A stretch of DNA of 34,133 nucleotides from Acetobacteraceae bacterium. Lineage in GTDB: Bacteria; Pseudomonadota; Alphaproteobacteria; Acetobacterales; Acetobacteraceae. The DNA lies in the NCBI GenBank assembly GCA_027488195.1, contig JAIYCD010000190.1, positions 1 to 34,133 on the forward strand. Direction: 5' to 3'. Made by a program: the position numbers and the translations under genes. Below, piece after piece: positions 10,544 through 19,114 of this stretch. The notes under the pieces were generated by a model, which saw only the letters and a list, made by a program, of their open reading frames with translations, did no database searches and was not told where the DNA came from. Every line of letters starts with the position of its first letter. The stretch's first letter is position 1.

Positions 10544-11481
10544 ACGCGATCACGCCCATGCAGAAGCGCGTGGCCGTCCTCTATGGCGGCATCTCCGCCG
10601 AGCGGGACGTCAGTCTCTCGACCGGCGCGCAGGTCATCGCGGCGCTGCGCGAGGCGGGCTTCGAGGTCTCGCCCATCGAGGTGACGCAGGACCTGCCCGC
10701 CACCATCGGCGCATTGGCGGCGGCGAAACCGGACGCGGTGTTCAATGCGCTGCATGGCCGCTTCGGCGAGGATGGCTGCATCCAGGGCGTGCTGGACTGG
10801 ATGGGGCTGCCCTACACGCATTCGGGCGTCCGCGCCTCGTCCGTCGCCATGGACAAGGCGGCCGCCAAGGCGGTGTTCTCGGCGCATGGGCTGCCGGTCG
10901 CGGCACATCGCGTGGTCAGCCCGCAGGAGCTGGAAGAGGCCGACCCGCTGCCGCTCCCCTATGTGGTGAAGCCGGTGGATGAGGGCAGCAGCGTGGGCGT
11001 CACCATCCTGCGCGAGGGCGACAACCGGCGCGAGGAGATCGCCCGCAACTGGCGCTTCGGCCACCGCATCATGGCCGAGAGCTTCATCCCCGGCCGCGAG
11101 CTCACCGTCGCCGTAATGGATGACGAGCCGCTGGCCGTGACCGAGATCGCCACCGGCAACCAGTTCTACGATTACGAGGCGAAATACGCCGATGGCGGCA
11201 GCCACCATGTGCTGCCCGCGCCGATCCATCCCGATGTGACGGCCGAGGCCCTGCGCATCGCGGTCGCCGCGCATCGCGCGCTCGGCTGCCGCGGCGTCTC
11301 GCGCTCCGACTTCCGCTATGACGACACGGCGGGCGAGCCCGGGCGGCTCTATCTGCTCGAGGTGAACACGCAGCCTGGCATGACGCGCACCTCACTGCTG
11401 CCGGAACAGGCGGCGCATCGCGGCATCGGATTTCCGGCGCTCTGCGCCTGGATGATCGGGCAGGCCTGCCATGGCCCGTAA
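10540..11481 (+). CDS. ddl: D-alanine--D-alanine ligase
   Basis: Ddl makes the D-Ala-D-Ala dipeptide used by MurF. The 313-aa product, counted from the ATG at 10540 ([17 protein letters not shown]), has the N-terminal [14 protein letters not shown] motif and the ATP-grasp segment [16 protein letters not shown]. The C-terminal [25 protein letters not shown] carries metal- and substrate-binding residues. It matches DdlB-type enzymes in length. The start overlaps murB (ATGA) and is preceded by AGAGGGAG. The TAA stop lies 11 bases inside ftsQ. The track ORF from 9529 includes an out-of-frame murB shadow. Confidence 0.96.
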   Translation: MNAITPMQKRVAVLYGGISAERDVSLSTGAQVIAALREAGFEVSPIEVTQDLPATIGALAAAKPDAVFNALHGRFGEDGCIQGVLDWMGLPYTHSGVRASSVAMDKAAAKAVFSAHGLPVAAHRVVSPQELEEADPLPLPYVVKPVDEGSSVGVTILREGDNRREEIARNWRFGHRIMAESFIPGRELTVAVMDDEPLAVTEIATGNQFYDYEAKYADGGSHHVLPAPIHPDVTAEALRIAVAAHRALGCRGVSRSDFRYDDTAGEPGRLYLLEVNTQPGMTRTSLLPEQAAHRGIGFPALCAWMIGQACHGP

Positions 11482-12352
11482 ATCCGCCGAACCGACGACG
11501 CGCTCGCGCTCGGCGCCGCAGCCCAAGCGGCCCTCGGCCACGCGGCTCTGGTTCAAGAAGCGCCGCGCCTGGCTGCGCGGCATCGGCATGGCGTCGCTCG
11601 CCGCCGTCACCATCGGCGTGACCGCACTCGGCGTGATCGCGCTCGATCCGATGGCGCGGGTGCGCGAGACGACGAATTGGCTGGCCGAACTCGGCCGGGG
11701 TCCTGGCCTTTCCGTGCAGGAGATCCGCATCGAGGGCCGGGAATTCGCCCCCCGCGAGGCGCTGCTCGCCGCCATCGGCATCACGCCGGGCGAGGCCATC
11801 CTGGATTTCGAGCCCAGTGCCGCGAAGCAGCGGCTGGAGCAGATCGCCTGGGTGGAGACCGCCCATGTCGAGCGCCGCCTGCCCGGCACCATCCTGATCC
11901 GCATCACCGAGCGCCGCGCCTTCGCCGTCTGGCAGCGCGAGGGCCGCTTCTCGGTGATCGACCGCGAGGGCCGCGTGATGGCGACCGAGCGGCTGGAAGC
12001 CTTCGGCCCCCTGCCGCTCGTCGTCGGCATCGGCGCCGAGCGGGTCGCGGCGCCGATGATCGACCTGCTGCGCAGCACGCCCGAAATCGCCGACCGCGTG
12101 CAGGCCATCATCCGCGTCTCCGAGCGGCGTTGGAACCTGCGGCTGCAGAACGGCGCCGACATCATGCTGCCCGAAGGCCATGAGGAGGCGGCGATCACGC
12201 GCCTGGCCGAACTCCAGGCGCGCGACAAGCTGCTGGATCGCCCGCTGGCGGCGGTGGACATGCGCCTGCCCGATCGCCTCGTGGTCCGCATGCAGACGCC
12301 GGCGCAGCCCGCGACACCCACGCCCACCCAAGCCCGGAGCCAACGCGGATGA
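11471..12352 (+). CDS. ftsQ: Cell division protein FtsQ
   Basis: FtsQ is a bitopic inner-membrane divisome scaffold that links cytoplasmic FtsA/FtsZ to the periplasmic synthases. The 293-aa product has a basic cytoplasmic tail (about residues 1-36, rich in Arg/Lys) and one hydrophobic span near residues 38-58 ([22 protein letters not shown]). A POTRA domain follows from about residue 79 ([24 protein letters not shown]), then the FtsQ/DivIB beta domain ([23 protein letters not shown]). A Thr/Pro/Ala-rich tail ends the protein. The start overlaps ddl by 11 bases and the stop overlaps ftsA (ATGA). Sequence conservation of FtsQ is low, but the architecture and position are decisive. Confidence 0.93.
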   Translation: MARKSAEPTTRSRSAPQPKRPSATRLWFKKRRAWLRGIGMASLAAVTIGVTALGVIALDPMARVRETTNWLAELGRGPGLSVQEIRIEGREFAPREALLAAIGITPGEAILDFEPSAAKQRLEQIAWVETAHVERRLPGTILIRITERRAFAVWQREGRFSVIDREGRVMATERLEAFGPLPLVVGIGAERVAAPMIDLLRSTPEIADRVQAIIRVSERRWNLRLQNGADIMLPEGHEEAAITRLAELQARDKLLDRPLAAVDMRLPDRLVVRMQTPAQPATPTPTQARSQRG

Positions 12353-13653
12353 ACGAACTCGTTCGCTACCAGCCGCCCCACACGGATGTGCCGATGCGCG
12401 GCATCAAGCTCGGCCGCGCCAGGCCCGGCGTCTTCGGCGTGCTGGATATCGGCTCCACCAAGGTGGTCTGCCTGATCGCGCGCATCGAGAGCGACGGCAC
12501 GCCGCGGGCACTCGGCTTCGGCTGGCAGAAATCGCGCGGGGTGAAAGCCGGTTCCATCGTGGACATGGAGGAGGCGGAGCGCAGCATCCGCGCCGCCGTC
12601 GCCAGTGCCGAGGACATGGCGGACACGCTGCTCAAGGGGGTCATCGTCAACCTCTCCTGCGGGCAGCCGGAGAGCCGGACGCACAACATCCTCTGGCAGG
12701 TGGGCGGCCGGGCCGCCACCATGGCCGATCTCAACGGCATCATGACCGAGGGCGTGCGCCGCACCCAGGCCGAGGGGCGCGAGGCGGTGCACAGCTTCCC
12801 GCTCGGCTTCACCGTGGATGCGACGGGCGGCGTGGATGACCCGCGCGGCATGGTCTGCGACACGCTGGGGGCCCGCCTGCATGTGCTGGATGCCGCCAGC
12901 CACGCGCTGTTCAACCTCGGCCAGTGCCTGCATCGCTGCGAGCTGGAGGTGGAGGAGATGGTCTCCTCCCCCTTCGCCGCCGGCCTCGCCACGCTCGTGG
13001 ATGACGAGCGCGAACTGGGCGCGGTCTGCGTGGACATGGGCGGCGGTACCACGAGCATCGCCGCCTTCGCGGAAGGCCGGCTGATGCACACGGCACAATT
13101 GCCGGTCGGCGGCTGGCAGGTGACAAATGACCTGGCGCGCGTGCTCTCCACGCCCATCACCCATGCCGAGCGCCTGAAGACCATGCATGGCAGCGTGCTG
13201 GAAGCGGCCGAGGATCGCGGCGAGATGCTGCCCGTGCCCATGGTGGGCGAGGATGACGACCAGATCGCGCGTGTCCCGCGTGAGATGATCGTGAAGATCA
13301 TCCGCCCACGGCTCGAGGAAAGCTTCGAATTGCTGCGGGACCGGCTGGATGGCAGCGGCCTGCCTGGCGAGATGCGCCGGCGGATCGTGCTCACGGGCGG
13401 CGCCAGCCAGCTGATCGGCGTGCGGGAACTCGCCGGCCGGGTGCTGGGGCGCGAGGTGACGGTGCGTCTGGGCCGCCCCCGCCTGGTGCGCGGCCTGCCC
13501 GAAACCGCCTCCGGCCCCGGCTTTGCGTCCGCGATCGGCCTGCTGGCCTGGGCGGCAGGCGAGGGCAAGCCGATCCTGGAGTTGACGCCAGCCGCTGTCA
13601 GCTCGCCCGGGCTGCTGCGGCGTGGGTTGGCGTGGCTCAGGGAACGTCTATGA
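12349..13653 (+). CDS. ftsA: Cell division protein FtsA
   Basis: FtsA is the actin-like ATPase that tethers FtsZ filaments to the membrane. The 434-aa protein carries the phosphate-1 motif FGVLDIGSTKVVCLIARI near residues 29-46, the phosphate-2 region VDMGGGTTSIAAF, and the adenosine-binding GGASQLIGVRELAGRVLG. The last 14 residues (GLLRRGLAWLRERL) form a basic amphipathic helix, the membrane-targeting sequence of the family. The N-terminus has an extra stretch of about 27 residues before the first strand. It overlaps ftsQ by four bases (ATGA) and is followed by the 104-bp gap before ftsZ. Confidence 0.96.
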   Translation: MNELVRYQPPHTDVPMRGIKLGRARPGVFGVLDIGSTKVVCLIARIESDGTPRALGFGWQKSRGVKAGSIVDMEEAERSIRAAVASAEDMADTLLKGVIVNLSCGQPESRTHNILWQVGGRAATMADLNGIMTEGVRRTQAEGREAVHSFPLGFTVDATGGVDDPRGMVCDTLGARLHVLDAASHALFNLGQCLHRCELEVEEMVSSPFAAGLATLVDDERELGAVCVDMGGGTTSIAAFAEGRLMHTAQLPVGGWQVTNDLARVLSTPITHAERLKTMHGSVLEAAEDRGEMLPVPMVGEDDDQIARVPREMIVKIIRPRLEESFELLRDRLDGSGLPGEMRRRIVLTGGASQLIGVRELAGRVLGREVTVRLGRPRLVRGLPETASGPGFASAIGLLAWAAGEGKPILELTPAAVSSPGLLRRGLAWLRERL

Positions 13654-13673
13654 AGGATTTCCGAGCGGCGACC

Positions 13674-13682
13674 TGTGGATAA
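13674..13682 (-). promoter_or_regulatory. Perfect consensus DnaA box upstream of ftsZ
   Basis: The + strand reads TGTGGATAA, the exact reverse complement of the consensus DnaA box TTATCCACA. It lies 75 bases before the ftsZ ATG in the only substantial gap of the cluster. A 9-mer with six A/T positions is improbable here by chance in such GC-rich DNA. DnaA is known to act as a transcription factor for ftsZ in Caulobacter; binding in this organism is inference. Confidence 0.6.
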
Positions 13683-13713
13683 CGGGGACAAGTCGGCGAT
13701 ATCGGGCAGACAC

Positions 13714-13718
13714 GAATC
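13714..13718. promoter_or_regulatory. GANTC (CcrM-type) methylation site in ftsZ leader
   Basis: GAATC lies 40 bases before the ftsZ start. GANTC is the target of the cell-cycle methyltransferase CcrM in alphaproteobacteria, and its methylation state affects some promoters, ftsZ of Caulobacter among them. The site is short and could occur by chance, so functional relevance rests on its position beside the DnaA box. Confidence 0.3.
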
Positions 13719-13757
13719 GAAACCGGTGGTCTAAGCTAGGTTGAGGAGAACCCGCCC

Positions 13758-15290
13758 ATGACATTGAACCTGACGCTGCCGGTGACCCAGCACACGGATT
13801 TCTCGCCTCGCATCGCCGTCATCGGCGTGGGCGGCGGCGGCACGAATGCCGTCAACAACATGATCCATCTGGGTCTGGACGGCGTCGAGTTCATCGTGGC
13901 CAACACCGATGCCCAGGCGCTGGTGAACAGCCGCGCCGAGCGCCGCGTGCAGCTCGGCCCCCACCTCACGCAGGGCCTGGGCGCCGGCGCCAAGCCCGAG
14001 ATCGGCCGCGCCGCCGCCGAGGAAGCGACCGACGAGCTGGCCCGCCACCGCGAAGGCTGCCACATGGTCTTCGTGACCGCCGGCATGGGCGGCGGCACGG
14101 GCACCGGGGCCGCGCCCGTCATCGCGCGCATGGCGCGTGAACGTGGCATCCTGACCGTCGGCGTCGTCACCAGGCCCTTCGACTTCGAAGGCCCGAAGCG
14201 CCGCAAATCGGCCGATGCCGGCCTCGAAGAGTTGCAGCAATTCGTGGATACGCTGATCGTCATCCCGAACCAGAACCTCTTCAAGCTGGCGAATGACCGC
14301 ACGACCTTCGCCGAGGCCTTCAAGATGGCCGACAACGTCCTCTACATGGGCGTGCGCGGCGTGACCGATCTCATGGTCAATCCCGGCCTGGTGAACCTCG
14401 ATTTCGCCGATATCCGCACCGTCATGGCCGAGATGGGCAAGGCGATGATGGGCACGGGCGAGGCCGAGGGCGAGGGCCGCGCCACCCAGGCCGCCGATTC
14501 CGCCATCAACAACCCGCTGCTGGAAGACACCTCCATGCGCGGCGCCAAGGGTGTGCTGATCAACATCACCGGCGGCCTCGACATGACGCTCTTCGAGGTG
14601 GATGAGGCGATGGCCCGCATCCGCCGCGAGGTGGATGAGGAAGTGAACATCATCTTCGGCTCCGCCATCGATGAGACGATGAATGGCCGCGTCCGCGTCT
14701 CCGTGGTGGCCACCGGCATCGACGTCGCCTCCATGGGTGCCGCGATGAACCCCGGCGGACCGCGCCTCGCCGTGGTGAACCAGGCCGCCCCGGCACCCGC
14801 TCCGGCCGCCGCGCGCACCCCTTCCGGCCCGCTCGGCGCCCCCGTGGTGCCGACGCCCCGCCGCCCCGTCCAGGTGGGTGGTGGCGCGGGCCTGCTGCGC
14901 CAGCCGGCTGCGGCCGCCGGTGCCGCGACCGCCCTCGCCGCGGCCCCGCCGGTGGCGCAGGAGCAGGCCTATGTCGAGGAGATGCCGCAGCCGGTGGTCG
15001 TGCAGCCCGCCGCCCCGCCGCCGGTCGCCTACCAGGCGCCGATGCAGCAGCCTTCCCTGCCGGAAGTGGCTCAGCCGCAAGGCCAGGGGGCTGGCTGGCG
15101 CGGCCTGTTCCGCAACGCGACCGGCCTGATGCGCCGCAACGTCGAGGAGGCCCCCGCCGCCGCTCCGCGCGCTGAGCCGGTGGCCAGCCAGCAGCCCCGC
15201 GCGCCGCAGCCGATGCGCGCCGCGCAGCAGCCGCAGCCCGATGAGATGGGCCTGGACATCCCGACCTTCCTGCGCCGTCAGAGCAACTGA
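13758..15290 (+). CDS. ftsZ: Cell division GTPase FtsZ
   Basis: FtsZ is the tubulin-like GTPase that forms the Z ring. The 510-aa product has the alphaproteobacterial N-terminus [24 protein letters not shown] and the tubulin signature GGGTGTG at about residues 111-117. The synergy T7 loop [12 protein letters not shown] is at about 208-219, and the conserved C-terminal peptide [11 protein letters not shown], which binds FtsA and other partners, lies in the last 16 residues. Between about 325 and 490 is a long linker rich in Ala, Pro and Gln, making the protein much longer than E. coli FtsZ (383 aa) but usual for alphaproteobacteria. The ATG at 13758 has a strong GAGGAGAA ribosome binding site seven bases upstream, unlike the coupled genes before it. 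It probably has its own promoter in the ftsA-ftsZ gap and ends in a strong terminator. Confidence 0.98.
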   Translation: MTLNLTLPVTQHTDFSPRIAVIGVGGGGTNAVNNMIHLGLDGVEFIVANTDAQALVNSRAERRVQLGPHLTQGLGAGAKPEIGRAAAEEATDELARHREGCHMVFVTAGMGGGTGTGAAPVIARMARERGILTVGVVTRPFDFEGPKRRKSADAGLEELQQFVDTLIVIPNQNLFKLANDRTTFAEAFKMADNVLYMGVRGVTDLMVNPGLVNLDFADIRTVMAEMGKAMMGTGEAEGEGRATQAADSAINNPLLEDTSMRGAKGVLINITGGLDMTLFEVDEAMARIRREVDEEVNIIFGSAIDETMNGRVRVSVVATGIDVASMGAAMNPGGPRLAVVNQAAPAPAPAAARTPSGPLGAPVVPTPRRPVQVGGGAGLLRQPAAAAGAATALAAAPPVAQEQAYVEEMPQPVVVQPAAPPPVAYQAPMQQPSLPEVAQPQGQGAGWRGLFRNATGLMRRNVEEAPAAAPRAEPVASQQPRAPQPMRAAQQPQPDEMGLDIPTFLRRQSN

Positions 15291-15315
15291 GCGCCGGCCA
15301 CGCAGATCAGCATTG

Positions 15316-15346
15316 ACGCCCCCGGCCACCGCGCCGGGGGCGTTTT
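15316..15346 (+). terminator. Rho-independent terminator after ftsZ
   Basis: ACGCCCCCGG and CCGGGGGCGT form a perfect 10-bp stem with an 8-base loop (an extra C-G pair can extend it), followed by TTTT on the + strand. It begins 26 bases after the ftsZ stop and marks the end of the dcw cluster transcript. It also lies before the end of the convergent nth gene. Confidence 0.88.
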
Positions 15347-15363
15347 GCATTTCGGGCAGCCCC

Positions 15364-16077
15364 TCAACCTGGCGCGGGCACCTTGTCGTTGTAGTTGCAA
15401 TGCGTGGCCGCCTGGCAGCGCCAGCATTCCGGCGCGCGCGCCTTGCAGATGTAGCGCCCATGCAGGATCAGCCAGTGATGCGCATCCCGCAGCAATTCGG
15501 GTGGGATGCGCTTCACGAGGCCGTCCTCCACCGCGCGGGTGGTCTTGCCGGGTGCCAGGCCCGTGCGGTTGCCGAGGCGGAAGATGTGCGTGTCCACTGC
15601 CATAGTCGCCTCCCCGAACATCACGTTCAGCACGACATTGGCGGTCTTGCGGCCGACGCCCGGCAGCGCCTCCAGCGCGGCGCGATCGCGTGGCACCTCG
15701 CCGCCATGGCGTTCCATCAGCATCGCCGAGAGGGCGGCGACATTCTTCGCTTTCGCCTGCCAAAGCCCGATGCGGCGGATGAGCTGACCGATGCCCTCCG
15801 CCCCCAGTGCCGCCATGGCAGCGGGGGTCGGCGCTGCGGCGAAAAGGCCGGGCGTCACCTTGTTCACCATCGCATCCGTCGCCTGCGCGGACATGACCAC
15901 GGCGACCAGCAGCGAGAAGGCGTCGGTGTACAGCAGCTCGGTCTCGGGCGCCGGATTCTCGGCGGCGATGGCGCGAATGAAGGCGCCCGCCTGCTCGCGC
16001 GACATCAGGCGCGCGCGGCGGGGTGCGGTTGCGGTGCCGTGCAGGGGTCTTGCGGGGGTTTTCACGCCGGGATTCAT
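15364..16077 (-). CDS. nth: Endonuclease III (Nth), Fe-S DNA glycosylase/AP lyase
   Basis: Nth removes oxidised pyrimidines and cleaves at the abasic site in base excision repair. The helix-hairpin-helix motif reads LPGVGRKTANVVL and includes the catalytic lysine. The catalytic aspartate is in VDTHIFRLGNRTGLAPG. The C-terminal cluster loop follows C-X6-C-X2-C-X5-C (CKARAPECWRCQAATHC), the 4Fe-4S site. The ATG at 16077 (MNPGVKTPARP) gives 237 aa with a short basic, proline-containing extension. An internal ATG at 16005 (MSREQAGAFIRAI) gives 213 aa and aligns with the first residue of E. coli Nth (211 aa). The start is therefore uncertain; neither has a good ribosome binding site. From 16077 the gene lies only 16 bases from the divergent DUF2244 start. 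Confidence 0.95.
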   Translation of the reverse strand: MNPGVKTPARPLHGTATAPRRARLMSREQAGAFIRAIAAENPAPETELLYTDAFSLLVAVVMSAQATDAMVNKVTPGLFAAAPTPAAMAALGAEGIGQLIRRIGLWQAKAKNVAALSAMLMERHGGEVPRDRAALEALPGVGRKTANVVLNVMFGEATMAVDTHIFRLGNRTGLAPGKTTRAVEDGLVKRIPPELLRDAHHWLILHGRYICKARAPECWRCQAATHCNYNDKVPAPG

Positions 16078-16093
16078 CCTATCTGATGGATGG

Positions 16094-16573
16094 ATGCCAG
16101 AAACCCCCACGATTTTCGAGGCCCGCTCCACGCCGCTGAACAGCATGGGCGATCAGGGCTTCCGCATCGTGGCTGGCATCCTGCTTGCGGGGTTCACCTT
16201 CACCGGCACCGTCTTCACCATCCTGGGCGCCTGGCCCGTGCTGATCTTCGCGGGCGCGGAGACGCTGCTGGTGATCGGCATGCTGGCGCTCTACCGCAGC
16301 CAGGCCAGCAGCAGCGCCGAAATCGTCACCCTCGCCGCCGGCCACCTCACCATCCGCCGGCGTGAGGGGCGCAGGCGGGAGGAAGCGCAGTTCGATCCCT
16401 TCTGGGCCCGGCTGCGCTGGGAGGAGGGTCGTCTCTTCATCGCCCACCGTGGGGCGGGGATCGAGATCGGCCGTTTCCTGACGGCCGAGGAGCGCGAGGA
16501 CCTGGCGCAAAGCCTGGGTGCCGCGCTGCGCCGCTACCGCGAGCCGGTCTTCGATAATCCCCAGCTGCGCTAG
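16094..16573 (+). CDS. DUF2244 family membrane protein
   Basis: The 159-aa product starts at MPETPTIFEARSTPLNSMG; the track ORF from 15791 includes antisense nth sequence. Two closely spaced hydrophobic segments (about residues 22-65, RIVAGILLAGFTFTGTVFTILGAWPVLIFAGAETLLVIGMLALY) are followed by a cytoplasmic beta-rich part containing REEAQFDPFWARLRWEE and the tail AEEREDLAQSLGAAL. This arrangement, with the N-terminal ARSTPLNSMG-like segment, matches the alphaproteobacterial DUF2244 family, whose function is not known. It diverges from nth and precedes gpmI by 33 bases, so it could be co-transcribed with gpmI and gshB. The ribosome binding site is weak (GGATGG). Confidence 0.8.
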   Translation: MPETPTIFEARSTPLNSMGDQGFRIVAGILLAGFTFTGTVFTILGAWPVLIFAGAETLLVIGMLALYRSQASSSAEIVTLAAGHLTIRRREGRRREEAQFDPFWARLRWEEGRLFIAHRGAGIEIGRFLTAEEREDLAQSLGAALRRYREPVFDNPQLR

Positions 16574-16587
16574 CCGCCTTCAGCGGG

Positions 16588-16603
16588 GCGCGGTAAACCG
16601 CGC
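16588..16603. repeat. Palindrome just before the gpmI start
   Basis: GCGCGGT-AA-ACCGCGC is a 7-bp-arm inverted repeat ending three bases before the gpmI ATG, where a Shine-Dalgarno would be expected and none is seen. It might be an operator or an RNA structure affecting initiation. Short GC palindromes are common in such DNA, so confidence is low. Confidence 0.3.
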
Positions 16604-16606
16604 AGC

Positions 16607-18127
16607 ATGACGACACCCCCTCGCCCCGTGATGCTGGTGATCCTCGATGGCTGGGGGCACCGCGAAGACCCCACCGACAATGCCGTGGCCCAGGCTCGCA
16701 CGCCGCGTTTCGACACGCTCTGGGCCAGCTGCCCGCATGGCTTCCTGCGCACCTCAGGCCTCGATGTCGGCCTGCCCGAGGGGCAGATGGGCAATAGCGA
16801 AGTGGGGCATCTCAACATCGGCGCCGGGCGCGTGGTCATGCAGGATCTGCCGCGGATCGATGCGGCGATCGCGGATGGCTCCATGGCCGCCATGCCGCCG
16901 CTGCGGAATTTCGTGGCCAAGCTCAAGGCAAGCGGCGGCACGGCGCATCTGGTCGGCCTGATTTCGCGCGGCGGCGTGCACAGCCACCAGCGCCATGCGG
17001 CGGCGCTGGCCGCGATCCTCATGGCCGAGGGCATTCCCGTCATCATCCACGCGCTGACCGACGGGCGCGACACCGCGCCCCGCTCGGCGGCCGGCGCACT
17101 GGCCAGCCTGCCGCCCGAGGCGCGCATCGGCACCGTCATCGGCCGCTATTGGGCGATGGACCGCGACAATCGCTGGGAGCGCGTGCGCAAGGCCTGGGCC
17201 GCGATGGTGCTGGGCCAGGGCGAGGCCACGGCGCCCGACGCGCAGACCGCGGTGGCGCAGGCCCATGCCGCCGATGTGACCGACGAGTTCATCCCCGCCA
17301 CCATCCTGCCTGGCTACACCGGCATGAAGGACGGCGACGGGCTGCTCAGCTTCAACTTCCGCTCCGACCGCGCACGCGAGATCCTGACAGCGCTGCTCGA
17401 CCCGGCCTTTACCGGCTTTGCACGGGAGCGCAGCCCGCGCTTCGCGGCCGCCTTGGGCATGGTGGAATACGCGGCCGAGCTGAACCCCTTCATTGCCACA
17501 CTCTTCGCGCCGCAATCCATGTCCGACATCCTGGCCGAGGTGGTGAGTGCCGCCGGTCGCACGCAGCTTCACATGGCCGAGACCGAGAAGTACCCGCACG
17601 TCACCTATTTCCTGAATGGCGGCGAGGAGCGCGCCTATCCCGGCGAGACGCGCATCATGGTCCCCTCGCCCAAGGTCGCCACCTATGACCTCCAGCCGGA
17701 GATGAGTGCGCCAGACCTGACGGCGAAGGCGGTGGAGGCCATCCAGTCCGGCACGCAGGACCTCATCATCCTGAACTTCGCCAATGCCGACATGGTGGGC
17801 CACACCGGCAGTCTCGACGCCGCCATCAAGGCGGTGGAAGCGGTGGATGCAGGCCTCGGCGCCATCGCCGATGCGGTGCGCGCGGCGGGCGGCGCGCTGC
17901 TCGTCACCGCCGATCACGGCAATGCGGAACTGATGCGCGACCCCGCGACCGGCGGGCCGCACACGGCGCATACCACCAACCCCGTGCCCGTCTTCCTCAT
18001 GGGCGGCCCGGCCGGCGCAGGCTTGCGTGACGGGCGCCTGGCGGACCTCGCCCCCACGCTGCTGGCCCTGATGGGCCTGCCGCAACCGGCCCTGATGACC
18101 GGCCAGAATCTGATCGAAGGAGCCTGA
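16607..18127 (+). CDS. gpmI: 2,3-bisphosphoglycerate-independent phosphoglycerate mutase
   Basis: GpmI interconverts 3- and 2-phosphoglycerate in glycolysis/gluconeogenesis through a phosphoserine intermediate, with two Mn ions. The 506-aa length is close to E. coli GpmI (514). Alkaline phosphatase superfamily motifs are clear: [10 protein letters not shown] at the N-terminus, [16 protein letters not shown] with the nucleophilic Ser, [28 protein letters not shown] and [10 protein letters not shown] with metal ligands. The ATG at 16607 gives [15 protein letters not shown]. The ribosome binding site AAGGAG for gshB lies in its last codons and gshB starts two bases after its stop, so the two are transcribed together. 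Confidence 0.97.
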   Translation: MTTPPRPVMLVILDGWGHREDPTDNAVAQARTPRFDTLWASCPHGFLRTSGLDVGLPEGQMGNSEVGHLNIGAGRVVMQDLPRIDAAIADGSMAAMPPLRNFVAKLKASGGTAHLVGLISRGGVHSHQRHAAALAAILMAEGIPVIIHALTDGRDTAPRSAAGALASLPPEARIGTVIGRYWAMDRDNRWERVRKAWAAMVLGQGEATAPDAQTAVAQAHAADVTDEFIPATILPGYTGMKDGDGLLSFNFRSDRAREILTALLDPAFTGFARERSPRFAAALGMVEYAAELNPFIATLFAPQSMSDILAEVVSAAGRTQLHMAETEKYPHVTYFLNGGEERAYPGETRIMVPSPKVATYDLQPEMSAPDLTAKAVEAIQSGTQDLIILNFANADMVGHTGSLDAAIKAVEAVDAGLGAIADAVRAAGGALLVTADHGNAELMRDPATGGPHTAHTTNPVPVFLMGGPAGAGLRDGRLADLAPTLLALMGLPQPALMTGQNLIEGA

Positions 18128-18129
18128 AC

Positions 18130-19077
18130 ATGGCCTTGCGCGTCGCGGTCCAGATGGACCCCATGGAGAGCATCGGCATTGATGGCGACAGCAGCTTCGC
18201 CCTGATGCTGGAAGCCCAGGCGCGCGGCCATGCGCTCTGGCACTATCATGTGAAGCATCTCTCGATGCAGGCCGGGCGCATCATCGCCCATGGCCATCCG
18301 GTCGAGGTGCGGCGCGAGCGCGGCAACCACTTCACCTTCGGCGCGCCGGTGGAACTGGACCTGGCCCGGGATGTGGACGTGGTGCTGATGCGTCAGGACC
18401 CGCCCTTCGACATGGCCTATATCACGGCGACCCACCTGCTGGAGCATATCCACCCGAAGACGCTGGTGGTGAATGACCCCGCCAGCGTGCGCAACGCGCC
18501 GGAAAAGCTCTTCGTCCTGCAATTCCCGGAACTGATGCCCGAGACGCTGGTCTCCTCGGACACGCGGGAGATCAACAAGTTCCGCATGAAGCATGGCGAC
18601 ATCATCGTGAAGCCGCTGTTTGGCAATGGCGGCGCGGGCGTCTTCCACCTGCAGCCCAACGATCCCAACCTCAACTCGCTGATCGAGATGTTCACCGAAC
18701 GCTCGCGCGAGCCGCTGATGGTGCAGCAATACCTGCCGGCGGTGCGCCAGGGGGACAAGCGCATCATCCTGGTGGATGGGGTCGCGATGGGCGGCATCAA
18801 CCGCGTGCCGGCGGCGGGCGAGGCGCGCAGCAACATGCATGTGGGCGGCCGGCCCGAGCCCACCAAGTTGACCGACCGCGAGCTGGAAATCTGCGCCGTG
18901 ATCGGCCCTGAGCTGAAGAAGCGCGGCCTGATCTTCGTCGGCATCGACGTGATCGGCGGCTACCTCACGGAGATCAACGTGACATCGCCCACCGGCCTGC
19001 AGGAACTGGCGCGCTTCGATGGCATCCATCTGGAGCGCGCCATCTGGGATGTGATCGAGGAAAAGCGGCGGGGCTGA
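18130..19077 (+). CDS. gshB: Glutathione synthetase
   Basis: GshB joins gamma-glutamylcysteine and glycine with ATP, the last step of glutathione synthesis. The 315-aa ATP-grasp protein has the prokaryotic GshB signatures [59 protein letters not shown], the ATP-binding [12 protein letters not shown] and the C-terminal [17 protein letters not shown]. Length matches E. coli GshB (316). The ATG has AAGGAG seven bases upstream and lies two bases after gpmI. The gene is convergent with the next - strand gene; a perfect stem-loop lies between their ends. Confidence 0.97.
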   Translation: MALRVAVQMDPMESIGIDGDSSFALMLEAQARGHALWHYHVKHLSMQAGRIIAHGHPVEVRRERGNHFTFGAPVELDLARDVDVVLMRQDPPFDMAYITATHLLEHIHPKTLVVNDPASVRNAPEKLFVLQFPELMPETLVSSDTREINKFRMKHGDIIVKPLFGNGGAGVFHLQPNDPNLNSLIEMFTERSREPLMVQQYLPAVRQGDKRIILVDGVAMGGINRVPAAGEARSNMHVGGRPEPTKLTDRELEICAVIGPELKKRGLIFVGIDVIGGYLTEINVTSPTGLQELARFDGIHLERAIWDVIEEKRRG

Positions 19078-19093
19078 AGCCCGGTCGTCACAG

Positions 19094-19114
19094 CCGGCGC
19101 GCTAGCCGCGCCGG
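19094..19114. terminator. Stem-loop between convergent genes (possible bidirectional terminator)
   Basis: CCGGCGCG and CGCGCCGG form a perfect 8-bp stem with loop CTAGC. It lies after gshB and overlaps the stop of the opposing small membrane protein gene. No T-run follows on either strand, so it is not a classical intrinsic terminator. Confidence 0.4.

Noticed and set aside
13654-13757. CtrA site (TTAA-N7-TTAA) in the ftsZ leader
   Set aside because: No such pair or close variant is present; only the DnaA box and a GANTC site are seen.
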